Assembly: GCF_039523075.1 (NCBI RefSeq)
Contig: NZ_BAAAEP010000008.1
Location: forward strand, 32,700-96,699
Direction of reading: 5' to 3'
From: Caenispirillum bisanense
GTDB taxonomy: Bacteria > Pseudomonadota > Alphaproteobacteria > Rhodospirillales > Rhodospirillaceae
Length of the DNA stretch: 64,000 bases
The notes under the pieces: model-generated
What the model saw: only the letters and a program-made list of their open reading frames with translations
Told to the model about the DNA's origin: nothing
Database searches by the model: none
In this document: positions 35,741 to 44,175 of the stretch, piece after piece
Numbering within the stretch: position 1 is the stretch's first letter
How the letters are laid out: each line of letters opens with the position of its first letter
Made by a program: the position numbers and the translations under genes

Positions 35741-36703
35741 ATGACCATGCCCTCCACCGACGGCCAGCTGCCGCCGCTGCGGCTGCCGGACCCGCGCGAT
35801 GACAGCGCCGGGGGCCTGCGCAGCTACCTCGCCGCCATCCACGCCCAGCCGGTGCTGACGGAAGAGGAAGAGCAGCGCTACGCCGCCGCGTGGGTTCATC
35901 ATGGCGATCTGGAAGCCGCCCACCGGCTGGTGGCCGCCCACCTGCGCCTGGTGCCCAAGGTGGCGCGCCAGTTCCGTGGCCAGGGCATGCCGCTGTCGGA
36001 CCTCATCAGCGAGGGCAACATCGGCCTGCTGCAGTCGCTGCGCCGCTTCGACCCGGACAAGGGCTTCCGCTTCGCCACCTATGCCCGCTGGTGGATCCGC
36101 GCCGCCATCCTCAACCACCTGCTGCAGGACTGGTCGCTGGTGAAGATCGGCACCGGCACCGGCAACAAGCGGCTGTTCTTCAACCTCGCCAAGGTGACGC
36201 GGCAGATGGGCCTGCAGCCCGACCGCCTGACCGACACCGACATCCGCGCCCTGGCCGACCGGCTGGAGGTGCAGCCGGCCGACATCGTGCGCATGACCCA
36301 GCGGCTGTCCGGCGGCGACCTGTCGCTCGACCACCCGACCGGCGACCAGGACGACGGCCGCACCGGCACCCTGCTCGACACCCTGGCCGACGGCCGCCCG
36401 ACGCCCGAGGCGGCGCTGGCCGAGCACCAGGAAGGCCGCTGGCGCCGCGCCCGCGTGCGCGAGGCCCTGGGCATCCTGGACGAGCGCGAGCGCACCATCC
36501 TCGCCCGCCGCTACCTGACCAAGCGGCCGCACACCCTGCAGGCGCTGGCCTCGCTCTACGGCGTGACGGCGGAGCGCATCCGCCAGATCGAGACCAAGGC
36601 CATCCGCAAGCTGCGGGAAGCCATCGAACGTGGCGCCGCCGCCCGGGCCACCGCCCGCGCCGCCCGTACCGTGCGGGGCCTCGCCGCCGCCGCCGCCGGC
36701 TGA
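35741..36703 (+). CDS. rpoH: RNA polymerase sigma factor, RpoH/RpoHII type
   Basis: 320-residue sigma-32-family factor. Region 1.2/2 includes LTEEEEQRYAAAWVHHGDLE, LVPKVARQFRGQGMPLSDLI and RFATYARWWIRAAILNHLLQ; the core-binding RpoH-type segment WSLVKIGTGTGNKRLFFNLA follows. Region 4 includes LDERERTILARRYLTKRPHT and GVTAERIRQIETKAIRKLRE. In R. sphaeroides RpoHII is induced by sigma-E, and the rpoE-chrR block lies 8 kb away here, so a cascade is plausible. The best start is 35741 (MTMPSTDGQL), after CAGGAG at 35728-35733. The last 25 residues are Ala/Arg-rich. Confidence 0.92.
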   Translation: MTMPSTDGQLPPLRLPDPRDDSAGGLRSYLAAIHAQPVLTEEEEQRYAAAWVHHGDLEAAHRLVAAHLRLVPKVARQFRGQGMPLSDLISEGNIGLLQSLRRFDPDKGFRFATYARWWIRAAILNHLLQDWSLVKIGTGTGNKRLFFNLAKVTRQMGLQPDRLTDTDIRALADRLEVQPADIVRMTQRLSGGDLSLDHPTGDQDDGRTGTLLDTLADGRPTPEAALAEHQEGRWRRARVREALGILDERERTILARRYLTKRPHTLQALASLYGVTAERIRQIETKAIRKLREAIERGAAARATARAARTVRGLAAAAAG

Positions 36704-36869
36704 GGCGGCCGGCGGGCGGAGGCCTCCGGGCCTGCCATGTTGGTTCTAAAGTGCTGACATTCCTGCCCTTCCCCTCTCTCTCGCGTTGATTTCCCCGCCC
36801 CGCCCTTCATACTTGGACCATCGTCCGCGTCCGCGGCGGGGCGGGTGAAACAACGGAAGGGTGGATGTC

Positions 36870-37421
36870 ATGCATTTCGCGCCGGAAATCGACCAGCCGC
36901 GCCTGAAGACCCTGTTCCGCTATTGGGTGGAGACGCGCGGCGACCTCGCCATGCCGCTGCCGGGCGCCATCCGCCTTGCCGAGCTGCCGCAGGACGTGCG
37001 CCGTCACGTCATCCTCTTCCGCGTCGAGAAGGACGCCGCGCAGACCGAAAGCGGCCTGCGCTTCCGCTTCGACACGGTGGGCGAGGCGCTGCAGGATCGC
37101 TACGGCGACCAGACCGGAGGCCGGTGGCTGGAGGACATCCTCGGCGGTCACGAGCTGGACGTGGTCAGCCGGGTGCTGGAAAGCGTGGTGCGCGACCGGG
37201 TCGTCCACTTCTACCGCACCGTGGTGCCGCTGACCGGCGGCGGCGGCGTGCTGCACACCAAGCTGCTGCTGCCGCTTGGAGTCGCCGACGGCAACGTGAC
37301 GGCCATCCTGGGCGGCCTGTGCCGTGGCACGCCGCCCGTCGACGGCACGCTGGAAAACAACTACCACAGCCGCTTTGCCGCCCTGGCGGCCATCGAAGAC
37401 CGCCCGTCCGACTTCAGCTGA
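36870..37421 (+). CDS. PAS domain protein (PAS_5 type)
   Basis: 183-residue single-domain protein of the PAS_5 family abundant in Rhodospirillales. The pattern is a leading helix (QPRLKTLFRYWVETRGDLAM), a strand HVILFRVEK, RFRFDTVGEALQDRYGDQ, and a late strand VVPLTGGGGVLHTKLLLPLG. The start at ATG 36870 is placed 9 bases after GGAAGG; a GTG at 36861 is too close to it. No output domain is attached, so it probably acts as a sensor or docking protein. Ligand and partner unknown. Monocistronic. Confidence 0.8.
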   Translation: MHFAPEIDQPRLKTLFRYWVETRGDLAMPLPGAIRLAELPQDVRRHVILFRVEKDAAQTESGLRFRFDTVGEALQDRYGDQTGGRWLEDILGGHELDVVSRVLESVVRDRVVHFYRTVVPLTGGGGVLHTKLLLPLGVADGNVTAILGGLCRGTPPVDGTLENNYHSRFAALAAIEDRPSDFS

Positions 37422-37616
37422 CGGCGTGTTTGCCCCCTGATCTTTCGGCTATTTGCGGCATGTTCAGTCACTTACCGCAGGAGCGAAAGTCCAGGCGGCG
37501 AATACTTGTTTTATTCAACCGCAGATATGGCACGCTAGGCCGTAGGGAGCAGGATGACGCCCGGCCCGCAGAGGCGGCGCATCCCGCATCGGCACCACCG
37601 TGGGAGGAGACTGCCC

Positions 37617-38456
37617 ATGAGCGCCATCTACAGCCACCCCAGCCTGCACCGCGACCGCTCCGATCCCCATCGGGTCTGGCTGGAGGGTCGCCCCTACCCC
37701 AACATCCGCAGCGTCACCGTCGACCAGTCGAGCCTGTGGCTGGCGGCCGGCTGGCGTGACCTGGTCGCCCATCCCGGCGTCAGCCTTGCCTACGGCGCTG
37801 CCTTCACGGGGCTGGCCTACCTGATCGTCGTCGGCCTGTCGCAGTTGGGCATGGCGAGCCTGATCCTGCCGCTGGTGGGCGGCTTCCTGCTGGTCGCGCC
37901 GGTGCTGGCGGTCGGGCTCTACGAGGCCAGCCGGCGGCGCGAGACCGGCGAGCCGGTGCGCCTTGGCATGTGCTGGGCCGCCTTCCGCCGCAATCCGGTG
38001 CAGCTGGCCAGCATGGGGCTGGTCCTCATGATCCTCTACATGATCTGGCTGATGCTGGCGCTGCTGATCTTCGCCATGTTCTACAACGCCGCGCCGCCCA
38101 ACATGGCGACCTTCTTCGTCGACATCCTGATGGCCCCGCAGGCGCCGCTGTTCCTGCTGGTCGGCACGCTGGTCGGCGGCGCGCTGGCGGCGGTGGCCTT
38201 CACCATCTCGGTGGTGGCGCTGCCCATGCTGCTGCACCGCCCCGACACCTCCGCCGTGTTCGCCATGGCGGCCAGCGTCGAGGCCGTGCGCAAGAATGCC
38301 CGCGTCATGATCGGATGGGCGGCGATGATCGCCGTCATCACCTTCGCCGGCATGGCCACCTTCTTCATCGGCCTCATCGTCATGCTGCCGCTGGCCGGCC
38401 ATGCCTCGTGGCACGCCTACCGCGGCATGATCGGCGACGACGACGCCGCGACCTGA
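37617..38456 (+). CDS. DUF2189 multi-pass membrane protein
   Basis: 279-residue inner-membrane protein with about six hydrophobic helices after a polar N-terminus of 45 residues (PYPNIRSVTVDQSSLWLAAG, a DUF2189 hallmark). GWRDLVAHPGVSLAYGAAFT, LVGGFLLVAPVLAVGLYEAS and HASWHAYRGMI near the C-terminus are typical of the family, sometimes annotated as cytochrome c oxidase subunit I-like. The ATG has GGAGGAGA 7 bases upstream. The segment 37422-37616 is a short A+T-rich promoter region. No known biochemical role. Confidence 0.85.
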   Translation: MSAIYSHPSLHRDRSDPHRVWLEGRPYPNIRSVTVDQSSLWLAAGWRDLVAHPGVSLAYGAAFTGLAYLIVVGLSQLGMASLILPLVGGFLLVAPVLAVGLYEASRRRETGEPVRLGMCWAAFRRNPVQLASMGLVLMILYMIWLMLALLIFAMFYNAAPPNMATFFVDILMAPQAPLFLLVGTLVGGALAAVAFTISVVALPMLLHRPDTSAVFAMAASVEAVRKNARVMIGWAAMIAVITFAGMATFFIGLIVMLPLAGHASWHAYRGMIGDDDAAT

Positions 38457-38475
38457 CCCGACGGCCGCCGGCCCG

Positions 38476-39246
38476 TCAGAGATAGGCGGTGTGGGTGACG
38501 AGGCCGCCGCTGGTCAGCATGTGCAGCTGATAGCCGGGGGTGGAGCCGCGCGACGCCCTGAAGCCGGCGCCGGGCCGCAGGTCGAGCGCGATCTCGAAGG
38601 CGGTGGCGGGCGCGGCGCTGACCGTCAGGCCGTGCCAGCGGGTGGACACCGCCCGGTGCAGGTGGCCGCACAGCACCCGTTCCACATGGCGGTTGCCGGC
38701 GACGATGGAGGCGAAGGCATCCGCCCCTTCCAGCGGATCGCGGTCGAAGGCGGCCAGGCCGGTGACGAAGGGCGGGTGGTGCATGGCGATGAGGGTCGGC
38801 GCGTCGCGTTCCTCCGCCAGCGTCGTTTCCAGCCACTGCAGGCGGTCGAGGCAGAGGCGGCCGCCGGGATGGCCGTCGTGCAGGGTATCCAGCGCCACGA
38901 TGCGCAGCGGATAGCCCTCCAGCACATAGTTGAGGTAGCCGGTGGCGGGCAGATAGCCGTCCTGGCGGAAGGCGGCGCGGATGCATTCGCGGTCGTCGTG
39001 GTTGCCGGGCAGCACGTAGTAGGGCATGTCCAGCTGGCCGAGGATGCCGCGCAGGTGGGCATAGTCGTCCGGGCCGCCGTCGGCGGTCAGGTCGCCGGTG
39101 ACCAGCACCAGGTCGGGCCGCGGATCGAGCGCGTTCAGCGTCCGCACCACCGTCAGCAGGCGGGCCGACGGGTCGACGCCGCGCACCTGATCGTCGGACG
39201 CCGCCATCACATGGGTATCGGTGATCTGCGCAAGCAGCATGGCCAT
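38476..39246 (-). CDS. Metallophosphoesterase, CpdA-like phosphodiesterase
   Basis: 256-residue calcineurin-like phosphoesterase. All binuclear-metal motifs are present: ITDTHV (DxH), LVTGDLTADG (GDxx), LPGNHDD (GNHD), IAMHHPPF (H) and LCGHLHRAV (GHxH). The set and length match the CpdA/Icc class III cyclic-nucleotide phosphodiesterase group, though other phosphodiesters are hydrolysed by relatives. The start at 39246 has GGGAGGGG upstream; an ATG two codons later is also possible. A nucleotide cyclase is encoded at 48451-50655, so cAMP turnover is a reasonable suggestion. Confidence 0.88.
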   Translation of the reverse strand: MAMLLAQITDTHVMAASDDQVRGVDPSARLLTVVRTLNALDPRPDLVLVTGDLTADGGPDDYAHLRGILGQLDMPYYVLPGNHDDRECIRAAFRQDGYLPATGYLNYVLEGYPLRIVALDTLHDGHPGGRLCLDRLQWLETTLAEERDAPTLIAMHHPPFVTGLAAFDRDPLEGADAFASIVAGNRHVERVLCGHLHRAVSTRWHGLTVSAAPATAFEIALDLRPGAGFRASRGSTPGYQLHMLTSGGLVTHTAYL

Positions 39247-39344
39247 GATGTCCCCTCCCTCACTCTCCTCGGCGGCATTCTACCGCCGCCTTGCGCGCCT
39301 GCAAGCGGAGCGCGCATGCGCCACGGAAGTTTCTCGCGCGCCGG

Positions 39345-39587
39345 TCAGGCGGTGGCGCGGCGGATGTGGAACAGGTAGACGCCGCCCTCCTCCGACTGGT
39401 GTTCCAGGGTGTGGCCGGTCTGGCTGCAGAAGCTGCGGAAATCGGCGACGGCGCCGGGGTCGGTCGCCTGCACTTCCAGCAGCGTGCCGGGCGCCATGGT
39501 GTTGAGCGCCTTCTTGGTCCGCAGGATCGGCAGCGGGCATTGCAGGCCGCGGACATCAAGGACGACCGGCGGGGCGGCGGTGGTCAT
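39345..39587 (-). CDS. tusA: TusA family sulfur carrier protein
   Basis: 80-residue sulfur carrier. LDVRGLQCPLPILRTKKAL carries the CPxP motif with Cys17 as the persulfide site, and the second half (FRSFCSQTGHTLEHQSEEGG) fits the fold. TusA proteins relay sulfur for tRNA thiolation, molybdenum cofactor or sulfur oxidation. GGGAGAA precedes the ATG at 39587. A rhodanese and a TauE/SafE exporter follow within 2 kb on the other strand, suggesting a local sulfur-handling group, and the genome has a molybdenum-type formate dehydrogenase in the same window. Confidence 0.92.
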   Translation of the reverse strand: MTTAAPPVVLDVRGLQCPLPILRTKKALNTMAPGTLLEVQATDPGAVADFRSFCSQTGHTLEHQSEEGGVYLFHIRRATA

Positions 39588-39690
39588 GGGCGGGCTTCTC
39601 CCTTTCCTCGCGAAGGTGCGGCCCCCATAATAGGGCGGTCGCCGCGGCGGCGAAACACGCCGCTGCGCACCCCCTGAACGAGGGCGCCCG

Positions 39691-40395
39691 ATGCCCCGAG
39701 ACGGCCTTCCCGACGACAACCTTTCCGTGGGCGGCAGCCGGCTGCGGCTCGGCCTCTACGCCGTGGCGCTCGCCTGCGGCGGGGCGGCCGTGGCGGTGCT
39801 GGCGGCCCCCGGCGGCATCGTGCTGGCCGGCGGCGCCGGCGGCAGCCCGGCCTGGCCGCTCTCCGCCACCGCCCTGCTGCTCGGCCTGACCGGCGGCGTG
39901 TGGCTGGGCGGGCGGCTGAGCGGTCCGCTCGCCACCCTGCCCATCACCCTGCGCCGGCTGGCCGCCACCTTCGGCGCCGCGGCGCTGACCAGCGTCACCG
40001 CCGCCCTGCTGCCCATGGCCGCCGCCGCCCTGCTGGCCGAGGCCGGACTGGAGGGGGAGGCGCGGATGCTCGTGCTCGCTCTGCTGCTGCTGTTGCCGCC
40101 GGCGCTGGCGGCCGGGGCGGCGGTGGCGGTGCTGCTCAAGCTGGCGGTGGATGAACGGCCGCTGGCCCGCGGCCCGGCGCTCGGCACCATGCTGGCCTGT
40201 GCGGCGGGCGGCGGCGGCCTCGGCCTGCTGCTGGCCGACACGCTGCTGCTGCCGCGCATGGGGCCGGTGGGGGCGCTGACAGGCACCAGCGTCGTCTTCG
40301 CCACCCTGGCGCTGATGTTCGCCATCGCCGAGCCGCGCCAGCCGCCGCCGGGAGGCGGGGCCCGGCCCGGCTCCCGCCCCGACGGGCCGCGCTGA
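39691..40395 (+). CDS. Multi-pass membrane protein, spermidine-synthase-like TM region
   Basis: 234 residues, almost entirely hydrophobic with about seven helices, then a Pro/Gly/Arg-rich tail. The GLTGGVWLGGRLSG loop and overall helix pattern resemble the membrane half of fused MFS/spermidine-synthase proteins, but the synthase domain is absent. The start at 39691 follows GAGGG; it is divergent from tusA across about 100 bases. Function unknown; it precedes the rhodanese gene in the same direction. Confidence 0.65.
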   Translation: MPRDGLPDDNLSVGGSRLRLGLYAVALACGGAAVAVLAAPGGIVLAGGAGGSPAWPLSATALLLGLTGGVWLGGRLSGPLATLPITLRRLAATFGAAALTSVTAALLPMAAAALLAEAGLEGEARMLVLALLLLLPPALAAGAAVAVLLKLAVDERPLARGPALGTMLACAAGGGGLGLLLADTLLLPRMGPVGALTGTSVVFATLALMFAIAEPRQPPPGGGARPGSRPDGPR

Positions 40396-40468
40396 CCCCT
40401 TGCCTCCGGCTGCGGCTGCGCCCATTGTCCTGCCCTGGTTCAGTTTCAGCGCAGGGAGTCCCGCACAC

Positions 40469-40795
40469 ATGGCCACCATCCGCATGGCGAGCCCCGAGGA
40501 CGTGATGCAGTGGGTTGCCGAAGGCAGTGCCGTCATCGTCGACGTGCGCGAGCCCGGCGAATACGCCCAGGCCCACATCCCCGGCTCGACCCTGGTGCCG
40601 CTGTCCAGCTTCGATCCGACGGCGGTGCCGGCGGTGGGCCCGGACCAGCACCTGGTGATCCATTGCGCCAGCGGCATGCGGTGCGCGCCGGCCTCCTTCG
40701 CGCTCAAGGCCGCCGGCTATCAGGGCGAGATCAACCGGCTGGAAGGCGGCATCATGGCGTGGTACCGGGCCGGCGGCGCCATCGAGGCCGGCTGA
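40469..40795 (+). CDS. Single-domain rhodanese (sulfurtransferase)
   Basis: 108-residue rhodanese. The family motifs are VIVDVREPGEYAQAHIPGST (CH2A region) and the active-site loop CASGMR with Cys66, followed by LEGGIMAWYRAGG. It transfers sulfane sulfur from thiosulfate or persulfides to acceptors. Start ATG 40469, preceded by GGGAG. It sits between a membrane protein and a TauE/SafE permease and near TusA, its likely sulfur-relay partner. Cytoplasmic: no signal peptide. Confidence 0.92.
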   Translation: MATIRMASPEDVMQWVAEGSAVIVDVREPGEYAQAHIPGSTLVPLSSFDPTAVPAVGPDQHLVIHCASGMRCAPASFALKAAGYQGEINRLEGGIMAWYRAGGAIEAG

Positions 40796-40975
40796 CCGTC
40801 TTCCCCCGGCTGTCCGGCCCCAGCCGTCCGGCCCCGCCGCCTCCCCCCGATGCCCGTCCGTGCAGGCTAGGCAGCCGGCGCGGAACAGGGTAGCGTCGTC
40901 TGCGCGCGTCGCCGTCGAGCCGCCCGCCCCGCCCTTCCTTCCCCGCTCACCGCCCGCCGACTGCCGCCGCCCTTC

Positions 40976-41899
40976 ATGGACATCTACCTGCCCGTCGCCA
41001 ACATGACCGAGAACGTCCTCGTGCTGTTCGGGGTCGGCTGGCTGGTGGGCGTGCTGTCGGGCATGTTCGGGGTCGGGGGCGGCTTCCTGCTGACGCCGCT
41101 GCTCATCTTCCTCGGCATTCCGCCGACCGTCGCCGTCGGCACCGGCGCCAACCAGGTGGTGGGCGCCTCGGTCTCCGGCGTGCTGGCCCACTGGCGGCGC
41201 GGCAACGTCGACGTCAAGATGGGGCTGGTGCTGCTGGCCGGCGGCGTCGCCGGATCATCGCTCGGCGTCTGGCTGTTCGCCATCCTGAGGCGACTCGGCC
41301 AGGTCGAGACGGTGGTGCAGATCCTCTACGTCATCATGCTCGGCATCATCGGCGGGCTGATGCTGTACGAGAGCCTGCAGCAGATGCGCCGCCGCCGCGG
41401 CGGCCGGCGCCCGCCGGCGCGCAAGGTGCACCGCCACGCCTGGGGCCAGAACATGCCCCTGAAGGTGCGGTTCCGCCGCTCCCGCCTCTACATCAGCGTC
41501 ATTCCGCCGCTGGCCATCGGCGCCTTCGTCGGCGTGCTGTCGGCCATCATGGGGGTGGGCGGCGGCTTCATCATGGTGCCGGCCATGATCTACCTGCTGG
41601 AGATGCCGACGGCGGTGGTGGTCGGCACGTCGCTGTTCCAGATCATCTTCGTCGCCGCCAACGTCACCTGGCTGCAGGCCAGCGCCAACCAGGCGGTGGA
41701 CGCGGTGCTGGCGGTCATCCTGCTGGCTGGCGGCGTGGTGGGAGCGCAGATGGGGGCGCGATTCGGCTACAAGCTGAATGCCGAGCAGATGCGCAGCCTG
41801 CTCGCCCTGATCGTGCTGTCGGTGGCCGGCAAGCTGCTCTACGACCTGGTCTCGCGCCCGGACGAGCTGTACAGCCTCGGCCTGCCGCCGGTTCTGTAG
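40976..41899 (+). CDS. TauE/SafE family sulfite exporter-like permease
   Basis: 307-residue membrane protein with two repeats of the TauE/SafE signature: LSGMFGVGGGFLLTPLLIFLG at residues 26-46 and LSAIMGVGGGFIMVPAMIYL in the second half, separated by a basic loop of about 35 residues (QQMRRRRGGRRPPARK). This is the long-loop subgroup often found with tusA or rhodanese genes. It exports sulfite or related organosulfur anions in characterised members. The ATG has no clear ribosome site; an ATG nine codons later (MTENVLVLF) is an alternative. Confidence 0.9.
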   Translation: MDIYLPVANMTENVLVLFGVGWLVGVLSGMFGVGGGFLLTPLLIFLGIPPTVAVGTGANQVVGASVSGVLAHWRRGNVDVKMGLVLLAGGVAGSSLGVWLFAILRRLGQVETVVQILYVIMLGIIGGLMLYESLQQMRRRRGGRRPPARKVHRHAWGQNMPLKVRFRRSRLYISVIPPLAIGAFVGVLSAIMGVGGGFIMVPAMIYLLEMPTAVVVGTSLFQIIFVAANVTWLQASANQAVDAVLAVILLAGGVVGAQMGARFGYKLNAEQMRSLLALIVLSVAGKLLYDLVSRPDELYSLGLPPVL

Positions 41900-42153
41900 G
41901 CGCGAACTTCGCCGCTGCGATACAGCCGCGGCGTGCGCTGCAGCACAGGATTCAGTTCCCGACCCTCCCGCCCTGTTGTTATCCTCCTTGCGCCGAACTT
42001 CGGGGCTGGGGCCACGCCTGTTGGATGGGCGTCCCGTGAAATGGTGGTGTCCGGCGGCAATCCGTTTGTCATCCGCCGGGCGCGTCGCCATCATGATCGG
42101 CACACCAATGGAGCCGGAAAAACGCGGCCCACTGCTCTGGGAGGAGATCAGCC

Positions 42154-42681
42154 ATGCATGTCGAGGTTCCCCTCGGCGGCGTGCCGACCGAAGCCGCGTC
42201 GCTCAGCCGCCCCCTTGCCCGCCGCCGAACGTTCCTGGTGGTGGTCGATGACAGTCCCGAACTCCATGCCGCCGCCCGCTTCGCCGCGCGCCGCGCCGCC
42301 CGCAGCGGCGGCCGCGTCGCCCTGCTGTCGGTGGTGGAGCCGGCGGAAGGCGGCCACTGGATGTTCGTCGGCAACCTGATGCAGCAGGAGGCGCGCGAGG
42401 ATGCCGAACGCCGCCTGCAGCAGCTGGCCGCCACCGTCCACGCCTGTTCCGGCCAGCGGCCGGAACTGATCGTGCGCGAAGGCACCCTGCGCGAGGAACT
42501 GTTCACCCTGATCGAGGAAGACGAGGACATTTCCGTCCTCGTGCTCGGCGCCGCCATCGGCGGCGACGGGCCGGGGCCGCTGGTGCAGGCGCTGACCGGC
42601 AAGAATGCCGGCAAGCTGCGCATCCCGGTCACCATCGTGCCCGGCAACCTGACCGAGACGGAGATCGACGCCCTCACCTGA
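42154..42681 (+). CDS. Universal stress protein family protein
   Basis: 175-residue UspA-fold protein. FLVVVDDSPELHAAARFAAR gives the first strand and conserved Asp, LLSVVEPAEGG the second, EDISVLVLGAAIGGDGPGPL the nucleotide-loop region, and KLRIPVTIVPG the last strand. The ATP-binding GxxGx(9)GS motif is incomplete (GAAIGGDGPGPLVQALTG), so nucleotide binding is uncertain. GGAGGAGA precedes the ATG. The 254 bases before it (41900-42153) hold no supported gene. Convergent with the Mut7-C gene (5-base gap). Confidence 0.88.
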   Translation: MHVEVPLGGVPTEAASLSRPLARRRTFLVVVDDSPELHAAARFAARRAARSGGRVALLSVVEPAEGGHWMFVGNLMQQEAREDAERRLQQLAATVHACSGQRPELIVREGTLREELFTLIEEDEDISVLVLGAAIGGDGPGPLVQALTGKNAGKLRIPVTIVPGNLTETEIDALT

Positions 42682-42686
42682 GGGCG

Positions 42687-43160
42687 TCAGCCGTCGCCCT
42701 GAAGACCGGCCGCCCAGGCCTCCAGCCGCGCCCGCATGCGGCGGGCGTGGCTGCCCGGCCAGTACAGGCGGCCGCACCCCGGGCACAGGCGGAACGGCCC
42801 CGCCAGGGCCTGCGCCTGCCGTGGCGCGCGGGTCAGGGCCTGGGGCGGTGCCGGATCGAGTCGCAGGTTGCACCGCAGGCAGCGGGTGAAGGGTGCCGCC
42901 AGCCAGTCCACCGCCAGCCGCCGGCGCAGCTCCAGCGCCTGGGCGTCCAGGTGCTGCGACTCCAGCAGCACCACCAGCCCGGCCGCCGCCTTGTGCTGCA
43001 CGATGGGCCGGTCGCGGGTGAGGAACAGCCGCTGCTCCACCGCCGCGCGGGCGATCAGCCGGCGGTCGTCGTCGCCGGGCACCGGAGTCGCGGCGTCGTA
43101 GCCCGCCGCCCGCAGCCAGCGGGCGAGGCCGCCCAGCATCTCGTCACACAACAGTCGCAT
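42687..43160 (-). CDS. Mut7-C domain protein (PIN-like ribonuclease with zinc ribbon)
   Basis: 157-residue Mut7-C protein. The N-terminal PIN-like fold starts LLCDEMLGGLARWLRAAGYD with acidic residues Asp6/Glu7, and LTRDRPIV supplies further acidic/basic residues. The C-terminal zinc ribbon has two cysteine pairs, CLRCN and CPGCGRLYW. Family members are predicted RNases of unclear target. The start at 43160 is the only one giving the family N-terminus; the ribosome site is weak. Convergent with the universal stress gene. Confidence 0.9.
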   Translation of the reverse strand: MRLLCDEMLGGLARWLRAAGYDAATPVPGDDDRRLIARAAVEQRLFLTRDRPIVQHKAAAGLVVLLESQHLDAQALELRRRLAVDWLAAPFTRCLRCNLRLDPAPPQALTRAPRQAQALAGPFRLCPGCGRLYWPGSHARRMRARLEAWAAGLQGDG

Positions 43161-43286
43161 GGCGCTGACATGGGGCGGGGGTGAAGCCTCTGCCACGTCC
43201 GGCACCCGCCCCTGACCATTGGCGACTTCTGCGCCGGGCCCTGCCGTTGCTATAGTGGCGCGCCTGCTGCCACGTCGGAGACGATC

Positions 43287-44138
43287 ATGAAGCTGTTGCG
43301 TTGGGGCCCGCCCGAGGCCGAAAAACCTGGCCTGCTGGACCGCGACGGGACCATCCGCGACCTGTCCGCGGTGGTGGACGACATCGCCCCCGCCCGCCTG
43401 ACCGCCGCCGACTGGGACCGCCTGCGCGGCCTCGACCCCGCCAGCCTGCCGGCGGTGCCGGCCGACACCCGCCTCGGGCCGCCGGTGGCGGGGGTGGGCA
43501 ACATCCTGTGCATCGGCCTCAACTACCGCGACCATGCGGCCGAAACCGGCGCCCCGACGCCGCCGGAGCCCATCGTCTTCAGCAAGCACACCAGCGCCCT
43601 GTGCGGCCCCGACGACCCCATCCACCTGCCGCGCGGCTCCATCAAGAGCGACTGGGAGGCTGAACTGGCGGTGGTCATCGGCCGCCGCGCCTATGGCGTG
43701 CGGGAACAGGACGCCCTGTCCCACGTCGCCGGCTACTGCGTCGCCAACGACGTGTCGGAACGCTCCTACCAGCTCGACCGTGGCGGCCAGTGGATCAAGG
43801 GCAAGTCCTGCCCCAACTTCTGCCCCCTCGGCCCCTGGCTGGTGACGGCGGACGAGGTGCCCGACCCGCAGGCCCTGAAGGTGTGGCTGGACGTGGACGG
43901 CACCCGCATGCAGGACGGCACCACCGCCGACATGATCTTCCCGGTGGCCCACATCGTCAGCTACCTCAGCCGCTTCTTCACGCTGCTGCCGGGCGACGTG
44001 ATCCTGACCGGCACACCGGCCGGCACCGGCCTTGGCCGTGGCGTCTACCTGCGCGAAGGCGCGACCATGCGGCTCGGCATCACCGGCCTGGGCGAGCAGA
44101 CCCAGCGCACGGTGGCCAACGGGGTGGCGGCGCAGTAG
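43287..44138 (+). CDS. Fumarylacetoacetate hydrolase family protein
   Basis: 283-residue FAH-superfamily enzyme. Residues 1-70 are the small N-terminal domain; the catalytic barrel has LCIGLNYRDHAAE, the metal site SDWEAELAVVIGR (Glu-x-Glu plus Asp), SYCV-like AGYCVANDVSER, and the C-terminal ILTGTPAGTGLGRG. The group includes ureidoglycolate lyase, oxaloacetate decarboxylase/acylpyruvase and 2-hydroxyhepta-2,4-diene-dioate isomerase; sequence alone does not choose between them. GGAG lies 7 bases upstream of the start. Divergent from Mut7-C. Confidence 0.9.
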   Translation: MKLLRWGPPEAEKPGLLDRDGTIRDLSAVVDDIAPARLTAADWDRLRGLDPASLPAVPADTRLGPPVAGVGNILCIGLNYRDHAAETGAPTPPEPIVFSKHTSALCGPDDPIHLPRGSIKSDWEAELAVVIGRRAYGVREQDALSHVAGYCVANDVSERSYQLDRGGQWIKGKSCPNFCPLGPWLVTADEVPDPQALKVWLDVDGTRMQDGTTADMIFPVAHIVSYLSRFFTLLPGDVILTGTPAGTGLGRGVYLREGATMRLGITGLGEQTQRTVANGVAAQ

Positions 44139-44175
44139 GCGCCGCCCCAACCCGTCGTCCTGCCCCGCCGTCCGG

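Noticed and set aside
41976..42251. 91-codon frame upstream of the universal stress gene
   Set aside because: Overlaps the stress-protein start in another frame and has no protein-like features.
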